Shown: positions 1 through 9,473, counted from the first letter of the stretch. The stretch: DNA of 64,000 nt from Bacteroidota bacterium (GCA_023391415.1 JAEWAY010000036.1:310001-374000); one strand, 5' to 3'. Numbers and translations: made by a program. Notes: generated by a model not told the origin, from the sequence alone.

Positions 1-350
1 ACAATCTTCGCTTTTCTTCTGCTTAGAATTAATTGTCCCTGCGCGTCTTCCTGATCTTCGATATATACTTCTACTTCCTGACCGACTTTGAGTCCTTCGA
101 TATCTCTGAACTCGGAAAGAGGTACCAAACCATCGGATTTGAAGCCGATATTAAGTATAACGTCGCGATCAGTAATCCCGACGATTGTGCCGGTCACTAC
201 TTCTTTTTCAGTCACCTGAGTAAGCGTACCATCATACATTTGGGCCATTTCGGCTCTCTGGTCGCTCGTATAACCAGAACCGAAACTTCCTGTTTCAAGC
301 GTTTCCCAATTAAAATCCTGAGAACCGGTTGTTTGCTTTGAATTTGCCAT
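1..350 (-). CDS. rpsA: 30S ribosomal protein S1, N-terminal part
   Basis: The reading frame starts at the ATG read from 350 down and runs open off the left edge, so only about 116 residues are present. The translation begins MANSKQTTGSQDFNWETLE and continues into an S1-type RNA-binding repeat: VTGTIVGITDRDVILNIGF, then a surface-exposed loop, then a segment ending LILSRRKAK. This is the N-terminal S1 repeat of the Bacteroidota form of ribosomal protein S1, which binds mRNA on the 30S subunit and promotes initiation. Start choice rests on the ATG with an AT-rich upstream and on the match of the first residues to the Bacteroidota family. It is preceded by a leader of about 110 nt that can form two abutting hairpins, so autoregulation by S1 is possible. 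The rest of the gene lies outside the window. Confidence 0.95.
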   Translation of the reverse strand, partial: MANSKQTTGSQDFNWETLETGSFGSGYTSDQRAEMAQMYDGTLTQVTEKEVVTGTIVGITDRDVILNIGFKSDGLVPLSEFRDIEGLKVGQEVEVYIEDQEDAQGQLILSRRKAKI

Positions 351-420
351 TAATTTAATAAAGACTCTGAATACAACAGTCTTATAGAGCCATACAGACT
401 GAGGTTTTAGTTAAATAATA

Positions 421-461
421 CGTCGCTTGCATAAAAGGCGACGCCCTTTTACTCAAAAGGG
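421..461 (-). promoter_or_regulatory. Structured leader of rpsA: two abutting hairpins
   Basis: Read on the minus strand, the leader holds CCCTTTT-GAGT-AAAAGGG (plus 444-461, perfect 7-bp stem) directly followed by CGTCGC-N11-GCGACG (plus 421-443, perfect 6-bp stem). The AAAAGG arm could instead pair with a CCTTTT just downstream, so the two hairpins have a mutually exclusive alternative. This is seen in the sequence; a regulatory role in S1 synthesis is an inference. Confidence 0.5.
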
Positions 462-465
462 AACA

Positions 466-473
466 CGAAGGTA
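466..473 (-). promoter_or_regulatory. Probable rpsA promoter, -7 element
   Basis: TACCTTCG on the minus strand is one base from the Bacteroidota -7 consensus TAnnTTTG and lies just past the terminator of the upstream operon. Transcription would start near 459, right at the first leader hairpin. No convincing -33 TTG is visible, so this is tentative. Confidence 0.35.
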
Positions 474-479
474 ATAAAA

Positions 480-509
480 TATCCCGGCATTATAAAAAAT
501 ACCGGGATA
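480..509 (-). terminator. Intrinsic terminator of the tsaD-smpB-peptidase operon
   Basis: A 12-bp stem (480-491 with 498-509, one G-U pair when read on the minus strand) closes a 6-nt loop and is followed on the minus strand by TTTTATTA. It sits between the end of the C40 peptidase gene and the rpsA promoter. Confidence 0.8.
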
Positions 510-628
510 AACTATTCGCCTTCTTAGTTTAAGAAATGTTTTTTGACTAAAAAAGTTTCCCTTTTCAAGAATCTTGGACAATTGGCTCATCCATTATTTG
601 CTCTATAATTCCAGGTCACACCTGACAT

Positions 629-1468
629 CTAAAGATCAAGCAATCTTCTTATCGAATGGAGATCATGCGTATATTCACGGGTATACACATTGCATATCCC
701 CTTGGCGTCCAGCTTATCGATCCGCACTTCACCCGACGCGTGCATGATCCGGTTATTTTCGCATACGATACCGACATGGGTCACCCGCCCTTCGGGATTG
801 TTAAAAAAGGCCACGTCTCCCGGCAGACAATCAGGAAAGTCTATTCTGGTCCCGCGTTCCGCCTGTTGATACGCGTCTCTGGGTAGAGAAAAGCCGCAGA
901 TCTTAAATACCTGCTGCACAAAACCGCTGCAATCAATCCCGAAAGGTGTACGACCTCCCCACAGGTAAGGAGCGGCGAAATAAAAACGGGCCACGGAATA
1001 CAAAAAATCATAGTTTACGGATTCCCTCGGATAAAAAACCTCTCCCTGATATTTGAATGGTTCTTTTTCAATGATCATCACTCCATTGTTATATATAGGC
1101 AATACAGAACCATATACGATAGGGATCACCTTGTTCTGACCATGAACCAAGCCCACCAGGTCCTTGTTTGCCGGCCATCGCATGGAATCGGCTATTTCAA
1201 AATATTCTTTGGAAACCGGCTTATGCTGCTTTTCATCAATCCATCCCCTGTATTGGTCAAACGCGTTTTCAATCAGTACCCATTCCCGTTTCTCATCCAT
1301 ATCGATCACTGTATAATGTTCTCCAAACAAAAGCTGCGTGATCATTTCCCCCCGATGCGACGGATTGGCTCTGACAGGAACGATACTCTGATAACAGACG
1401 CCGTATTCCGGAGACGCGTGTTCTGTTTCAGGGATATCCGCCAGTTGAGTACTGTTGCTCTGATTCAT
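629..1468 (-). CDS. C40 family (NlpC/P60) peptidase with SH3-like N-terminal domain
   Basis: 279 residues. The C-terminal half is an NlpC/P60 cysteine peptidase: Cys180 in GIDCSGFVQ, His231 in THVGIV and His243 in MHASG form the expected catalytic set. Residues about 25-80 look like a bacterial SH3 domain (YQSIVPVRANPS ... RGWIDEKQ), and a second such domain probably fills 100-150. Known members cleave the gamma-D-glutamyl-meso-diaminopimelate bond in murein peptides. There is no signal peptide, so it may act on imported muropeptides in the cytoplasm or leave the cell by another route. It is the last gene of a tight operon with tsaD and smpB (10-bp gap) and is followed by a strong terminator. 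Family assignment is firm; the substrate is inferred. Confidence 0.9.
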   Translation of the reverse strand: MNQSNSTQLADIPETEHASPEYGVCYQSIVPVRANPSHRGEMITQLLFGEHYTVIDMDEKREWVLIENAFDQYRGWIDEKQHKPVSKEYFEIADSMRWPANKDLVGLVHGQNKVIPIVYGSVLPIYNNGVMIIEKEPFKYQGEVFYPRESVNYDFLYSVARFYFAAPYLWGGRTPFGIDCSGFVQQVFKICGFSLPRDAYQQAERGTRIDFPDCLPGDVAFFNNPEGRVTHVGIVCENNRIMHASGEVRIDKLDAKGICNVYTREYTHDLHSIRRLLDL

Positions 1469-1478
1469 AAAAAACGAT

Positions 1479-1946
1479 TTATACTTTTAATCGTGACATT
1501 TCCCTTTTTACATCCTTTTCCTTAATAGTCTCCCGCTTGTCATATAGCTTTTTTCCTTTCGCGAGCGCTATCTCCATTTTCGCGAAACCGCGGTCGTTGG
1601 TAAACAGCCTGATTGGAATGATTGTCAAACCTTTGTCTTTCAAGCTTTCTTCCAACTTGCCTAGTTCCCTTTTTTTCAATAATAGCTTGCGTTCTCTCAA
1701 TGGATCGTGATTGGCGTAGGTTCCTTGCTCATATGGCGATATGTGCATTCCCTTCACAAACAGCTCTCCGTTATTGAAATAGCAATACGCTTCCTGCAAG
1801 CTGGCCTTATTCTGGCGGATGGATTTAATTTCCGTCCCGGCAAGCGCTATTCCCGCGACATAGGTGTCCAGAAAATGAAACTCGAAAGACGCCTTTCGGT
1901 TCTTTATATTCACTGATTTTAAAAATTCACCTTTCTTGTTTGTCAT
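1479..1946 (-). CDS. smpB: SsrA-binding protein SmpB
   Basis: 155 residues from the ATG at 1946; an in-frame TTG two codons upstream is possible but less likely. SmpB binds tmRNA and mimics the tRNA anticodon arm during trans-translation, which frees stalled ribosomes and tags the broken product. Diagnostic parts are the beta-barrel segment ALAGTEIKSIRQNKASLQEA, the motif DPLRERKLLLKKREL, and the basic C-terminal tail YDKRETIKEKDVKREMSR, which inserts in the mRNA channel. Length is normal for the family. The gene starts 7 bases after the tsaD stop codon and is co-transcribed with it. No tmRNA gene was found in the window. Confidence 0.97.
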   Translation of the reverse strand: MTNKKGEFLKSVNIKNRKASFEFHFLDTYVAGIALAGTEIKSIRQNKASLQEAYCYFNNGELFVKGMHISPYEQGTYANHDPLRERKLLLKKRELGKLEESLKDKGLTIIPIRLFTNDRGFAKMEIALAKGKKLYDKRETIKEKDVKREMSRLKV

Positions 1947-1953
1947 AACCAAC

Positions 1954-2958
1954 TCAGATTGTCATTCGCGGATCAGGGCTTACGTCTTGCCCCGCGAACT
2001 CTCCTTTCAAAAATTTATAGTGAGCCGCTATCGCGATCATCGCGGCGTTGTCCGTGCAATACTCGAAACGGGGAATATATACGTTCCATCCCGATTTTTC
2101 CGCTTCCTCCATAACCGCCTTCCGGAGACCACTGTTCGCGGAAACGCCTCCCGCGATCGCGATTTCGCTGATTCCGGTTTCCCTCGCGGCCCGACGCAGT
2201 TTCTTCATTAAGATTCCTATCAGTGTCTTTTGTATGGACGCGCATATGTCGGACATATTGTTCTCGACAAAATCAGGCTGATTTTTTGTCTTTTCTCTCA
2301 AAAAATACATAATCGCCGTCTTAATTCCGCTAAAGGAAAAATTGAGTTCCCGCATCTCGACCTCTGGAAAAGAATAAGCATCGGGATCACCCTCCTGAGC
2401 CAGCTTGTCAATCAGCGGACCACCCGGATAAGGTAAACCGAGCAATTTGGCCGATTTGTCAAAAGCTTCTCCCACCGCGTCGTCCAGCGTCTGCCCGATC
2501 ACTTCCATAGTCAGGTGATCGGATACGCGCACAATTTGTGTATGGCCGCCACTGACGGTAAGACACAAAAAAGGAAAAGCGGGCTTCGGATCCTCTATAA
2601 AATGCGCCAGAATATGCGCCTGCATATGATTGACTTCGATCAAAGGCACACCCAGGCCCAGCGCGAACGATTTGGCGAAAGAGACTCCTACCAGCAAAGC
2701 GCCCAATAGTCCGGGACCTTTGGTAAAAGCCACCGCCTTTAATTCGCTTTTTTGTATATTCGCGTCTTCCAGAGCCCTGGCGACAACGGGAATTATATTC
2801 TGCTGATGCGCGCGCGAAGCGAGTTCGGGCACTATTCCGCCGTATTTTTCGTGTATATACTGGGTAGCGACTACGTTGGCAAGAATTTTGCCATCATAAA
2901 TCACCGCCGCGGACGTTTCATCACAGGAAGACTCTATCGCCAGGATCGCTAACTTCAT
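1954..2958 (-). CDS. tsaD: tRNA N6-adenosine threonylcarbamoyltransferase TsaD
   Basis: 334 residues from the ATG at 2958 (MKLAILAIESSCDETSAAV); an in-frame TTG at 2991 would add a poor 11-residue extension and is rejected. TsaD transfers the threonylcarbamoyl group to A37 of ANN-decoding tRNAs together with TsaB and TsaE. The metal-binding motif HMQAH (111-115), the ASKA-fold signature SGGHTQIV and the segment AIAGGVSANSGLR are all present. It is the first gene of the tsaD-smpB-C40 peptidase operon and is transcribed divergently from tamB, an arrangement common in Bacteroidota. A -7 element lies about 25 bp upstream. Confidence 0.97.
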   Translation of the reverse strand: MKLAILAIESSCDETSAAVIYDGKILANVVATQYIHEKYGGIVPELASRAHQQNIIPVVARALEDANIQKSELKAVAFTKGPGLLGALLVGVSFAKSFALGLGVPLIEVNHMQAHILAHFIEDPKPAFPFLCLTVSGGHTQIVRVSDHLTMEVIGQTLDDAVGEAFDKSAKLLGLPYPGGPLIDKLAQEGDPDAYSFPEVEMRELNFSFSGIKTAIMYFLREKTKNQPDFVENNMSDICASIQKTLIGILMKKLRRAARETGISEIAIAGGVSANSGLRKAVMEEAEKSGWNVYIPRFEYCTDNAAMIAIAAHYKFLKGEFAGQDVSPDPRMTI

Positions 2959-2980
2959 AATAATTTGTTGACAAAGGTAA

Positions 2981-2988
2981 CAAATATA
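2981..2988 (-). promoter_or_regulatory. tsaD promoter, -7 element
   Basis: TATATTTG on the minus strand matches TAnnTTTG exactly; a second overlapping match, TACCTTTG, lies at plus 2972-2979. No clear -33 TTG is seen. The short distance to the ATG at 2958 suits a brief leader. Confidence 0.5.
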
Positions 2989-3003
2989 CAATATAAAAAA
3001 GTC

Positions 3004-6000
3004 TTGAGGCGGCTTATCAAAGCGGTACTCCTGTTAATTATTTCGCTGATAGGGCTACTCGGCTCCATCGTGGCCGCTCTGCAATTCCCCTCTGTACAAA
3101 CATACGTCGTCCAAAAGGCTACGGATTATGTGTCGGACTTGCTGCATTACCCTATTACGGTAGAAGCCGTGGCTATAAGCTGGTTTGACAAATTGCACCT
3201 TGAGGGAGTCAACGTCCTCGACCGGGACAAAAACCAAATGATCTACCTGGATCACGCCAGCGTCGACTTTAGTATCGGCTCTCTGAAAAATCCTGAATTG
3301 CTGATTGAAGAGGTAATACTGGAAAATGGACGCGTTAATCTCTTTAAATTCGCTTCAGACAGCAGTGTCAATATAACCGATTTCATAGCCTCCATACGGG
3401 AGCTTACCACCCCCAAAACACCAAGATCCGGCCCGGCGAGACCTTTCGCTATCGAACAGGTCATTTTAAAGAATATGTACTTCAGCTACTTTGACAAACG
3501 CAGGGATTTGATCACGACAGGTTTCGACCATAATCACTTTATATTTGAAGATATCAACGCGAGCGTTACAAATCTCAATGTCATAGCGGATACGTTCCGG
3601 ATACAGATTGACCATCTAAACGCCATTGAAAAACAAACAGCCCTGCAGGTTCAAAATACATCCCTGCTTTTTACAGTCACCAAACACGCGATGCTTTTTG
3701 AGAATATTGAGGCGCGTATCGGCAATAGCTACCTGAACCGGGAACTTGTATTCCAATACGAAAACATCAACGACCTGTCGGACTTTAATGAAAAAATCGA
3801 GGTAAAGGCCCGGCTGGACAGCAGCAGAATATATACGAAAGACCTCGGCAACTTCGCTCCACAACTAAAACCCTATACGGATTACGCCTTTCTAAAAGGT
3901 AACTTTACAGGAAAGGTAATCAATTTTTCTGTAACGGATCTTGTTCTGGGTTTCGGAAAAAACAGCCTGATCAAAGGTAAAGCCTCTTTCAAAGGACTTC
4001 CGGAGCTGAATGAAACCTATATCGACTGCCGGTTTGTCAATTCAACCATTCTCTCAACCGACCTGAAACAATACGCGTCTCCCCAGAGCTATCCGCTTTT
4101 CTCCCGCCTCGGCTATATCAAGGGAACTGGCGAGTTTGTCGGATTCTCGTACGACTTTGTCGCGCATGGCGATTTCTCTACCGCGCTCGGCAAACTTGAG
4201 TCCGATATAAATTTTAAATTTTTGGACGATAAAGAGCATAGCGCCTCATACAAAGGCAATCTTAGAACAACCGATTTTCATGTTGGCAAATTTCTGGATA
4301 TTCCGCGTCGTCTGGGACATATTGACATGAACGGAACGCTTGAAGGAAAAGGGCTGACACTTGGCGACGCGGAGTTGACATTGGACGCCACCATATCCAA
4401 ACTCCGCTTTAACGACTATACGTACCGGGGAATCATTGTCGACGCTACGCTCAGTGACGAACTTTTCGATGGATTTATTTCCATAACGGACCCCAATCTT
4501 AAATTTTCAGCCAACGGCCTTATCAATTTAAAAAACAACGCCAATAAGTTCGACATCGCGGTCAACTTTGAGAAAGCGAATCTCAAACCATTGAATTTCG
4601 CGGATCGGGAAACCTACCTGATCTCAAGCTTCAAGCTGGATTTTACCGGATTAAAGCCCGACGAGATCGTCGGGCAAGCTTATTGCGCCAATACCTATCT
4701 GCTGTATGAAGGCAATAAGGAATTATTTATTGATACGCTTTTCGCCCAGAGTACCAAGGAAAATGGTATCAGAAACTTTTATCTCAACTCTGACCTGATT
4801 GGAATAAACGCTAGCGGCAACTTTGAATTTACTACGCTATATAGCGATCTGCTCAGGCTATACAAAGAATATGAGCTTAATATCCTGAATGACAAAAACA
4901 CCCTTAACTCCTACTACGCGAGCAAGACGCCTTATAAGGATTCGGAAAAATACGGTCTGGATTTTACGATCAATATCAAAGATCTGAACAATATCTTCTC
5001 TATTTATCTACCCGGTTTATATCTCTCTGAAAACACGGCGATAAAAGGTGAGTTCATCAACGGATATACAACCATTTTCAACTGCTCGACTTATATCGAC
5101 ACCATCTATTATCGTGAGAATGAACTATACGGAGCAAGTTTGGAGCTTAATACGTCCAAATTGCGCGACAGCGCGAATGTACTCGCCATGGTTTACGCGA
5201 AATCTCCCGGACAGGCTCTAAAAAACTTTCCGCGAACCGAACAATTCGCGCTCGAAGGAATCTGGAATAATGACCAGTTGACCTTTACTACCGGGGTCCG
5301 CCAGACGGATAGCGACAACGCGATACATCTCAATGGCGTTCTTTCCCTGAAAGAGGACAGTAAGCAAATTGTCTCATTGCGCAACTCGTCGCTATCTCTT
5401 CTCAATAAGAAGTGGACTATAGGCGATCTCAATGAAATATATTTTACTCCACAGGGTGTTTTATTTGACGGATTTACAGTCCATAACTCCAACCAGTCGA
5501 TCGAACTGAACGGCAACGTATCCGCGGACGCGAGTCAGGAAGCCACGCTCACTATTTCCCATTTTGACCTGACTTCATTGAATCCATTGATTGAAGGAGC
5601 CAATATCAGCGGGATCGTCAACGGCGACCTGCTTTTGAAAGATGTCATTAATAATCTGAATCTAAACGGAAACATAAGCATCGACACCTTCATGGTCGAC
5701 AATTTTCTGATTGGAGATATAAGCGGGCTCGCTGGATGGAACAACAGGCATGATCGCCTGGATATTCAGGTCGACGTCCTCCGGGAAAATGAAAAAATCC
5801 TCTACCTGGACGGGTATGTAAAACAAGATAAGGAGAATAAGACGCAAAGGCTTAACCTTAACGCCTGGTTAAACAAGGCGAATCTGGAAATTTTAAACCC
5901 GATTATGGAAGGAGCCATAAGTCAGGTAAAAGGGGCGGCGACCGGAAACCTGCAAATACAAGGTACCACCAACGACCTTATTGTAAAAGGAAAAGCGGAA

Positions 6001-7572
6001 GTCAGCAATGGTTCTTTCAAAGTCGACTACCTGAACACCACTTATTACCTGGACGACTATATTCATCTGGATGAAAACCTGATCGGATTCAAGAAGCTCA
6101 GGCTCAAAGACGCGTATGGAGATATCGCCACGGTCGATGGAGGAATCTATCACGACAATTTTCGCAATTTTGTCCTGAATATCAAGGGACATATGGACAA
6201 CTTTCATGTATTGAACACTACAGAGAAAGATAATGATCTTTTCTATGGTTCGGCGTTTGTAACCGGAGATATCGAACTGCTTGGCGCTTTCAGGGATTTT
6301 GAAATCAAAGCCAACGCGGTATCCAACAAAGGGACCAAAATATACATTCCCATACAAGAGTCCGCTTCCGTAGAGCAGCAAAGCTTCATTAAGTTCACTT
6401 CGCTGCGGACGGGCGGCGCCGATACGGGTGAAAGCGATCAAATAGACCTTTCCGGCATAAAAATGGACTTTAACTTTGAAGTGACTCCGGACGCGTACGC
6501 GGAGATCATCTTTGACAAAAGAGCGGGCGATATCATACGCGGCAACGGGACGGGCAATCTTAAACTGGAAATCGATACCCGCGGAGATTTCTTTCTATAT
6601 GGTTCTTATTTTATCCAGAAGGGGGGCTACAATTTTACGCTGGCTAATCTGATCAACAAGGAATTCAGCATACAACCCAATAGTTCGATTACCTGGTATG
6701 GCGATCCGTACCAGGGGGTGCTGGACATAAAAGCGACCTATCACCAGTCGGCGTCCTTGCGTCCCCTTATCACCTCCATAGAGGATTCATCCAAGATCGA
6801 CTCGGAAGGATCGCGCAGGACTCCCGTTGACGTACTCCTGGGACTTCATGGCAACCTACTGACTCCGGATATTGACCTGGGAATAAAAATAATGAATTAT
6901 CCACTATCGCTCGAACAATATGTCACAGGTTTTGAATCTATGATCGCCCAAAATGAACAGGAGTTGAACAGGCAAGTATTTAGCTTGCTTATCCTGGGAG
7001 GTTTCGCGCCGCAGTATAGTTTTACCGGACTCGCCCCGGACCCGGCAAACAATCTTAGCGAATTACTCACCAACCAGCTCGGGAACTGGCTAAGCCAGGT
7101 GGATGAAAATCTTCAGATCGACCTGGATCTGAACGGGCTGGACCGGGACGCGTTAAACACGTTCAACCTCCGATTGTCCTATACCCTGCTGGATGGACGC
7201 TTACGGATCACACGTGATGGCCGGTTTAGCAATACGGAAACGCATTCTTCCAGCGGAACATCCGGTTCTTCCTCGGCCAACAATAATATTTCCAATATAG
7301 CGGGTGAATGGACTATCGAATATCTTATGTCGCCGGATGGAAAATTACGCTTAAAACTGTTCAATAAAAACACGCAAAACCAGATTGGAGGCATTACCAA
7401 TACATCCGCCGGATTCAGTCTTCTGCACACCGCGAGCTTTAACAACCTCGAAGATCTATTCGGGAAAAAAAACCATATAGACAAACCAACACCCGCGCCC
7501 TTCTCTCCCGTCGATACAAGCAGAAGACAACCAGCGTCCATCGCGATACCTGTCAAAGATGAAAAACATTAG
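3004..7572 (+). CDS. tamB: Translocation/assembly module protein TamB-like (AsmA-like, DUF490)
   Basis: About 1522 residues. No ATG precedes the membrane anchor; the TTG at 3004 gives RRLIKAVLLLIISLIGLLG close to the N-terminus, which fits a TamB signal anchor, and a TTG at 2965 would add 13 residues. TamB-type proteins span the periplasm as a long hydrophobic-grooved beta-taco and help assemble outer-membrane proteins or move phospholipids. The N-terminal part resembles AsmA (YPITVEAVAISWFDKLHLEGV), the middle is repetitive beta structure, and the last 350 residues carry the TamB domain (RGNGTGNLKLEIDTRGDFFL, then YFIQKGGYNFTL and GDPYQGVLDIKATY). It overlaps the next gene by 14 bp and is divergent from tsaD. 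An Omp85-like partner candidate lies at 23.0-25.1 kb. Confidence 0.9.
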   Translation: MRRLIKAVLLLIISLIGLLGSIVAALQFPSVQTYVVQKATDYVSDLLHYPITVEAVAISWFDKLHLEGVNVLDRDKNQMIYLDHASVDFSIGSLKNPELLIEEVILENGRVNLFKFASDSSVNITDFIASIRELTTPKTPRSGPARPFAIEQVILKNMYFSYFDKRRDLITTGFDHNHFIFEDINASVTNLNVIADTFRIQIDHLNAIEKQTALQVQNTSLLFTVTKHAMLFENIEARIGNSYLNRELVFQYENINDLSDFNEKIEVKARLDSSRIYTKDLGNFAPQLKPYTDYAFLKGNFTGKVINFSVTDLVLGFGKNSLIKGKASFKGLPELNETYIDCRFVNSTILSTDLKQYASPQSYPLFSRLGYIKGTGEFVGFSYDFVAHGDFSTALGKLESDINFKFLDDKEHSASYKGNLRTTDFHVGKFLDIPRRLGHIDMNGTLEGKGLTLGDAELTLDATISKLRFNDYTYRGIIVDATLSDELFDGFISITDPNLKFSANGLINLKNNANKFDIAVNFEKANLKPLNFADRETYLISSFKLDFTGLKPDEIVGQAYCANTYLLYEGNKELFIDTLFAQSTKENGIRNFYLNSDLIGINASGNFEFTTLYSDLLRLYKEYELNILNDKNTLNSYYASKTPYKDSEKYGLDFTINIKDLNNIFSIYLPGLYLSENTAIKGEFINGYTTIFNCSTYIDTIYYRENELYGASLELNTSKLRDSANVLAMVYAKSPGQALKNFPRTEQFALEGIWNNDQLTFTTGVRQTDSDNAIHLNGVLSLKEDSKQIVSLRNSSLSLLNKKWTIGDLNEIYFTPQGVLFDGFTVHNSNQSIELNGNVSADASQEATLTISHFDLTSLNPLIEGANISGIVNGDLLLKDVINNLNLNGNISIDTFMVDNFLIGDISGLAGWNNRHDRLDIQVDVLRENEKILYLDGYVKQDKENKTQRLNLNAWLNKANLEILNPIMEGAISQVKGAATGNLQIQGTTNDLIVKGKAEVSNGSFKVDYLNTTYYLDDYIHLDENLIGFKKLRLKDAYGDIATVDGGIYHDNFRNFVLNIKGHMDNFHVLNTTEKDNDLFYGSAFVTGDIELLGAFRDFEIKANAVSNKGTKIYIPIQESASVEQQSFIKFTSLRTGGADTGESDQIDLSGIKMDFNFEVTPDAYAEIIFDKRAGDIIRGNGTGNLKLEIDTRGDFFLYGSYFIQKGGYNFTLANLINKEFSIQPNSSITWYGDPYQGVLDIKATYHQSASLRPLITSIEDSSKIDSEGSRRTPVDVLLGLHGNLLTPDIDLGIKIMNYPLSLEQYVTGFESMIAQNEQELNRQVFSLLILGGFAPQYSFTGLAPDPANNLSELLTNQLGNWLSQVDENLQIDLDLNGLDRDALNTFNLRLSYTLLDGRLRITRDGRFSNTETHSSSGTSGSSSANNNISNIAGEWTIEYLMSPDGKLRLKLFNKNTQNQIGGITNTSAGFSLLHTASFNNLEDLFGKKNHIDKPTPAPFSPVDTSRRQPASIAIPVKDEKH

Positions 7573-8440
7573 CGCGGGACTCCTTTTATTTTATTACCTG
7601 CTGACTGGCGATTGTCACGCGTCCGATTCGGCCCGCGTAATCAAGCAACGCCTGTATCCCTTGATAATTGGCGCCAATACCGCGTATGCCGGAGCGATGA
7701 TATATATGTCTTCCGCCTGGTATAGCAACGCCAACCGCGTCTCTTTTCATTTCTATAATGATCTGCCGCAATGGAAACAAATGGATAAAATGGGCCACAT
7801 GTGGACATCTTATACCGAAGCGGATATCATAGCGAGAGGTTTGTGTTGGGCCGGCCTGTCTCCCAAAAAAGCGCGTATATATGGTGGCGTGGCCGGATTC
7901 CTGTATCAGGCTCCTATCGAAGTGTTTGACGGATTTGAAAAATCATACGGCGCGTCTGTTTCCGATCTTGGCGCCAACGCTCTGGGATCGCTTCTATATA
8001 TATCGCAGTATCTTGCCTGGGAGTCTCTTCGCGTAAAACTTAAATTTAGCTTTTACCCGACCAAGCTGGCCCGAATACGCCCGGAGGTACTTGGCGATGG
8101 CCTTCACGAGCAGATTCTGAAAGATTATAACGGGCAAACATACTGGTTTTCATTTAACACGCGTAGCTTTATCGGATGGGAAGCGATTCCCCGCTGGCTA
8201 AACGTCAGTATCGGCTATAGCGCGTACAATATGTTGTATGGACGTGACCATGAAAATACTCAGGCGGGCTTTCAGCCATACAGACAATACTTTCTGTCGC
8301 TGGATTTCGATTTTGACCATGTTCCAATTAAAAGCAAATTGCTTAAAACATTATTATATCCGCTGAATATTATACATGTTCCGCTTCCGGCGTTGGAGTT
8401 CAGCGATAATAAGTTTAAATTTCACCCTTTATATTTCTGA
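7559..8440 (+). CDS. DUF2279-type (YfiM-like) exported protein
   Basis: 293 residues. It begins with a signal peptide (MKNISAGLLLFYYLLTGDCHA) and has the family hallmark DKMGHMWTSY (residues 76-85) followed by two or three hydrophobic segments, including GGVAGFLYQAPIEVFDGF and DLGANALGSLLYISQYL. The function of this family is not established; members are predicted to be envelope proteins. The ATG lies within the last codons of tamB (14-bp overlap), so the two are translationally coupled, which hints at a role in envelope assembly. The C-terminal half is beta-rich and has no domain I recognise. Confidence 0.8.
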   Translation: MKNISAGLLLFYYLLTGDCHASDSARVIKQRLYPLIIGANTAYAGAMIYMSSAWYSNANRVSFHFYNDLPQWKQMDKMGHMWTSYTEADIIARGLCWAGLSPKKARIYGGVAGFLYQAPIEVFDGFEKSYGASVSDLGANALGSLLYISQYLAWESLRVKLKFSFYPTKLARIRPEVLGDGLHEQILKDYNGQTYWFSFNTRSFIGWEAIPRWLNVSIGYSAYNMLYGRDHENTQAGFQPYRQYFLSLDFDFDHVPIKSKLLKTLLYPLNIIHVPLPALEFSDNKFKFHPLYF

Positions 8441-8452
8441 TCATTATTCTAT

Positions 8453-9406
8453 ATGAATCCTGGTGATAAAGTCCGTTTCCTGCGAAGCTCCGGAGAAGGT
8501 TATATTCGCAAACTATATCCAGACCAAACAGCCGAAGTTGAAATTGAAGATGGTTTTGTTATTCCCGTCCTTCAATCCGAGATCGTCGTAATCGCTTCGG
8601 AAGAGCGGCAAATCTTCAACAAGCCTGAGACCGGTCCCGGCAGGCAAGATACACCGGCAAAAGCGATCACACCTTCCATACAAGGTATCTTCCTAGCGAT
8701 TACCCCCTTTAACGACAATATTCACAAAATTGAACTGATTAATCTTTCCGGTTCCGAGCTGCTATATTCCGTGGCGGAAGAGCATGAAGACCATACCCTC
8801 ACAGGGCTGGCTCACGCTTCGCTTTCTTCGGGTCAAAGCCATATCCTGGGCGAACGCGCGCTCAGCGAACTAAAAAACTGGCTTCCTCTTTTGGTCCAAA
8901 TTTTGTTTTTCCGGAGAGATAGAAGTGTTTTCCTTCCACCACTGGTAAAGTCCATTACCTTTAGTCCCGCGAGCTTATTTAAAAACAAAAAGAAGCATCC
9001 CATTTCCGGCAAGGAAGCCTATATTTTGGAAATCAACCGTGTAGGGAAAATGATTCCTGTCGAAACTTCATCCAGCCTGAAACCGGAGGATTCCACGCCT
9101 GAAGAAAAACGTGTATATGAAACTCCACAGAGTATCGTCGACTTGCATATTGATAAAATCACATCCGGACATCAAAACATGAAGGCCGATGAAATTCTCT
9201 CATTTCAACTTAATTTGTTTGAAAAAAGCATGGAAAACGCCTTAGCGGCTAATCTAAAGGAAATCACCTTTATCCATGGCTCAGGAAGTGGTACATTAAA
9301 AAGTCATATTCATAAATCGCTGGGAAAAAATTCACAGGTCGAATTCTTTAAAGACGCCCAGAAAGAAAAATTCGGATATGGCGCGACTTTTGTTAAATTC
9401 AAATAG
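8453..9406 (+). CDS. DUF2027-like/Smr domain protein
   Basis: 317 residues. The N-terminus (MNPGDKVRFLRSSGEGYI, to about residue 50) is a small beta domain of the type in Bacteroidota Smr proteins; residues 80-200 form a second all-beta domain; the last 90 are an Smr domain with VDLHID and the motif IHGSGSGTLK. Smr domains occur in MutS2 and act as DNA or RNA endonucleases; recent work links some to ribosome rescue. The role of this family is unknown. It follows the DUF2279 gene by 12 bp on the same strand and ends in a long perfect hairpin that includes its stop codon. Confidence 0.85.
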   Translation: MNPGDKVRFLRSSGEGYIRKLYPDQTAEVEIEDGFVIPVLQSEIVVIASEERQIFNKPETGPGRQDTPAKAITPSIQGIFLAITPFNDNIHKIELINLSGSELLYSVAEEHEDHTLTGLAHASLSSGQSHILGERALSELKNWLPLLVQILFFRRDRSVFLPPLVKSITFSPASLFKNKKKHPISGKEAYILEINRVGKMIPVETSSSLKPEDSTPEEKRVYETPQSIVDLHIDKITSGHQNMKADEILSFQLNLFEKSMENALAANLKEITFIHGSGSGTLKSHIHKSLGKNSQVEFFKDAQKEKFGYGATFVKFK

Positions 9407-9449
9407 TCTAACATATCGGACTTTTTGCAAAGCCTGATATGTTAGACTA
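9404..9449 (+). terminator. Long hairpin over the Smr gene stop codon
   Basis: Perfect 14-bp arms (9404-9417 with 9436-9449, TAGTCTAACATATC and its complement) flank an 18-nt loop; two further G-C pairs are possible across a bulge. The left arm begins with the TAG stop codon. There is no U-run, so it may be a factor-aided terminator, an mRNA 3'-end stabiliser or a transcription barrier upstream of rnpB. Confidence 0.5.
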
Positions 9450-9473
9450 CTAAGCATATGCTTTAATAATGAT

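Noticed and set aside
33..341. Plus-strand 102-residue ORF at the left edge
   Set aside because: It is the antisense shadow of rpsA, whose translation on the minus strand is an unmistakable S1 repeat.
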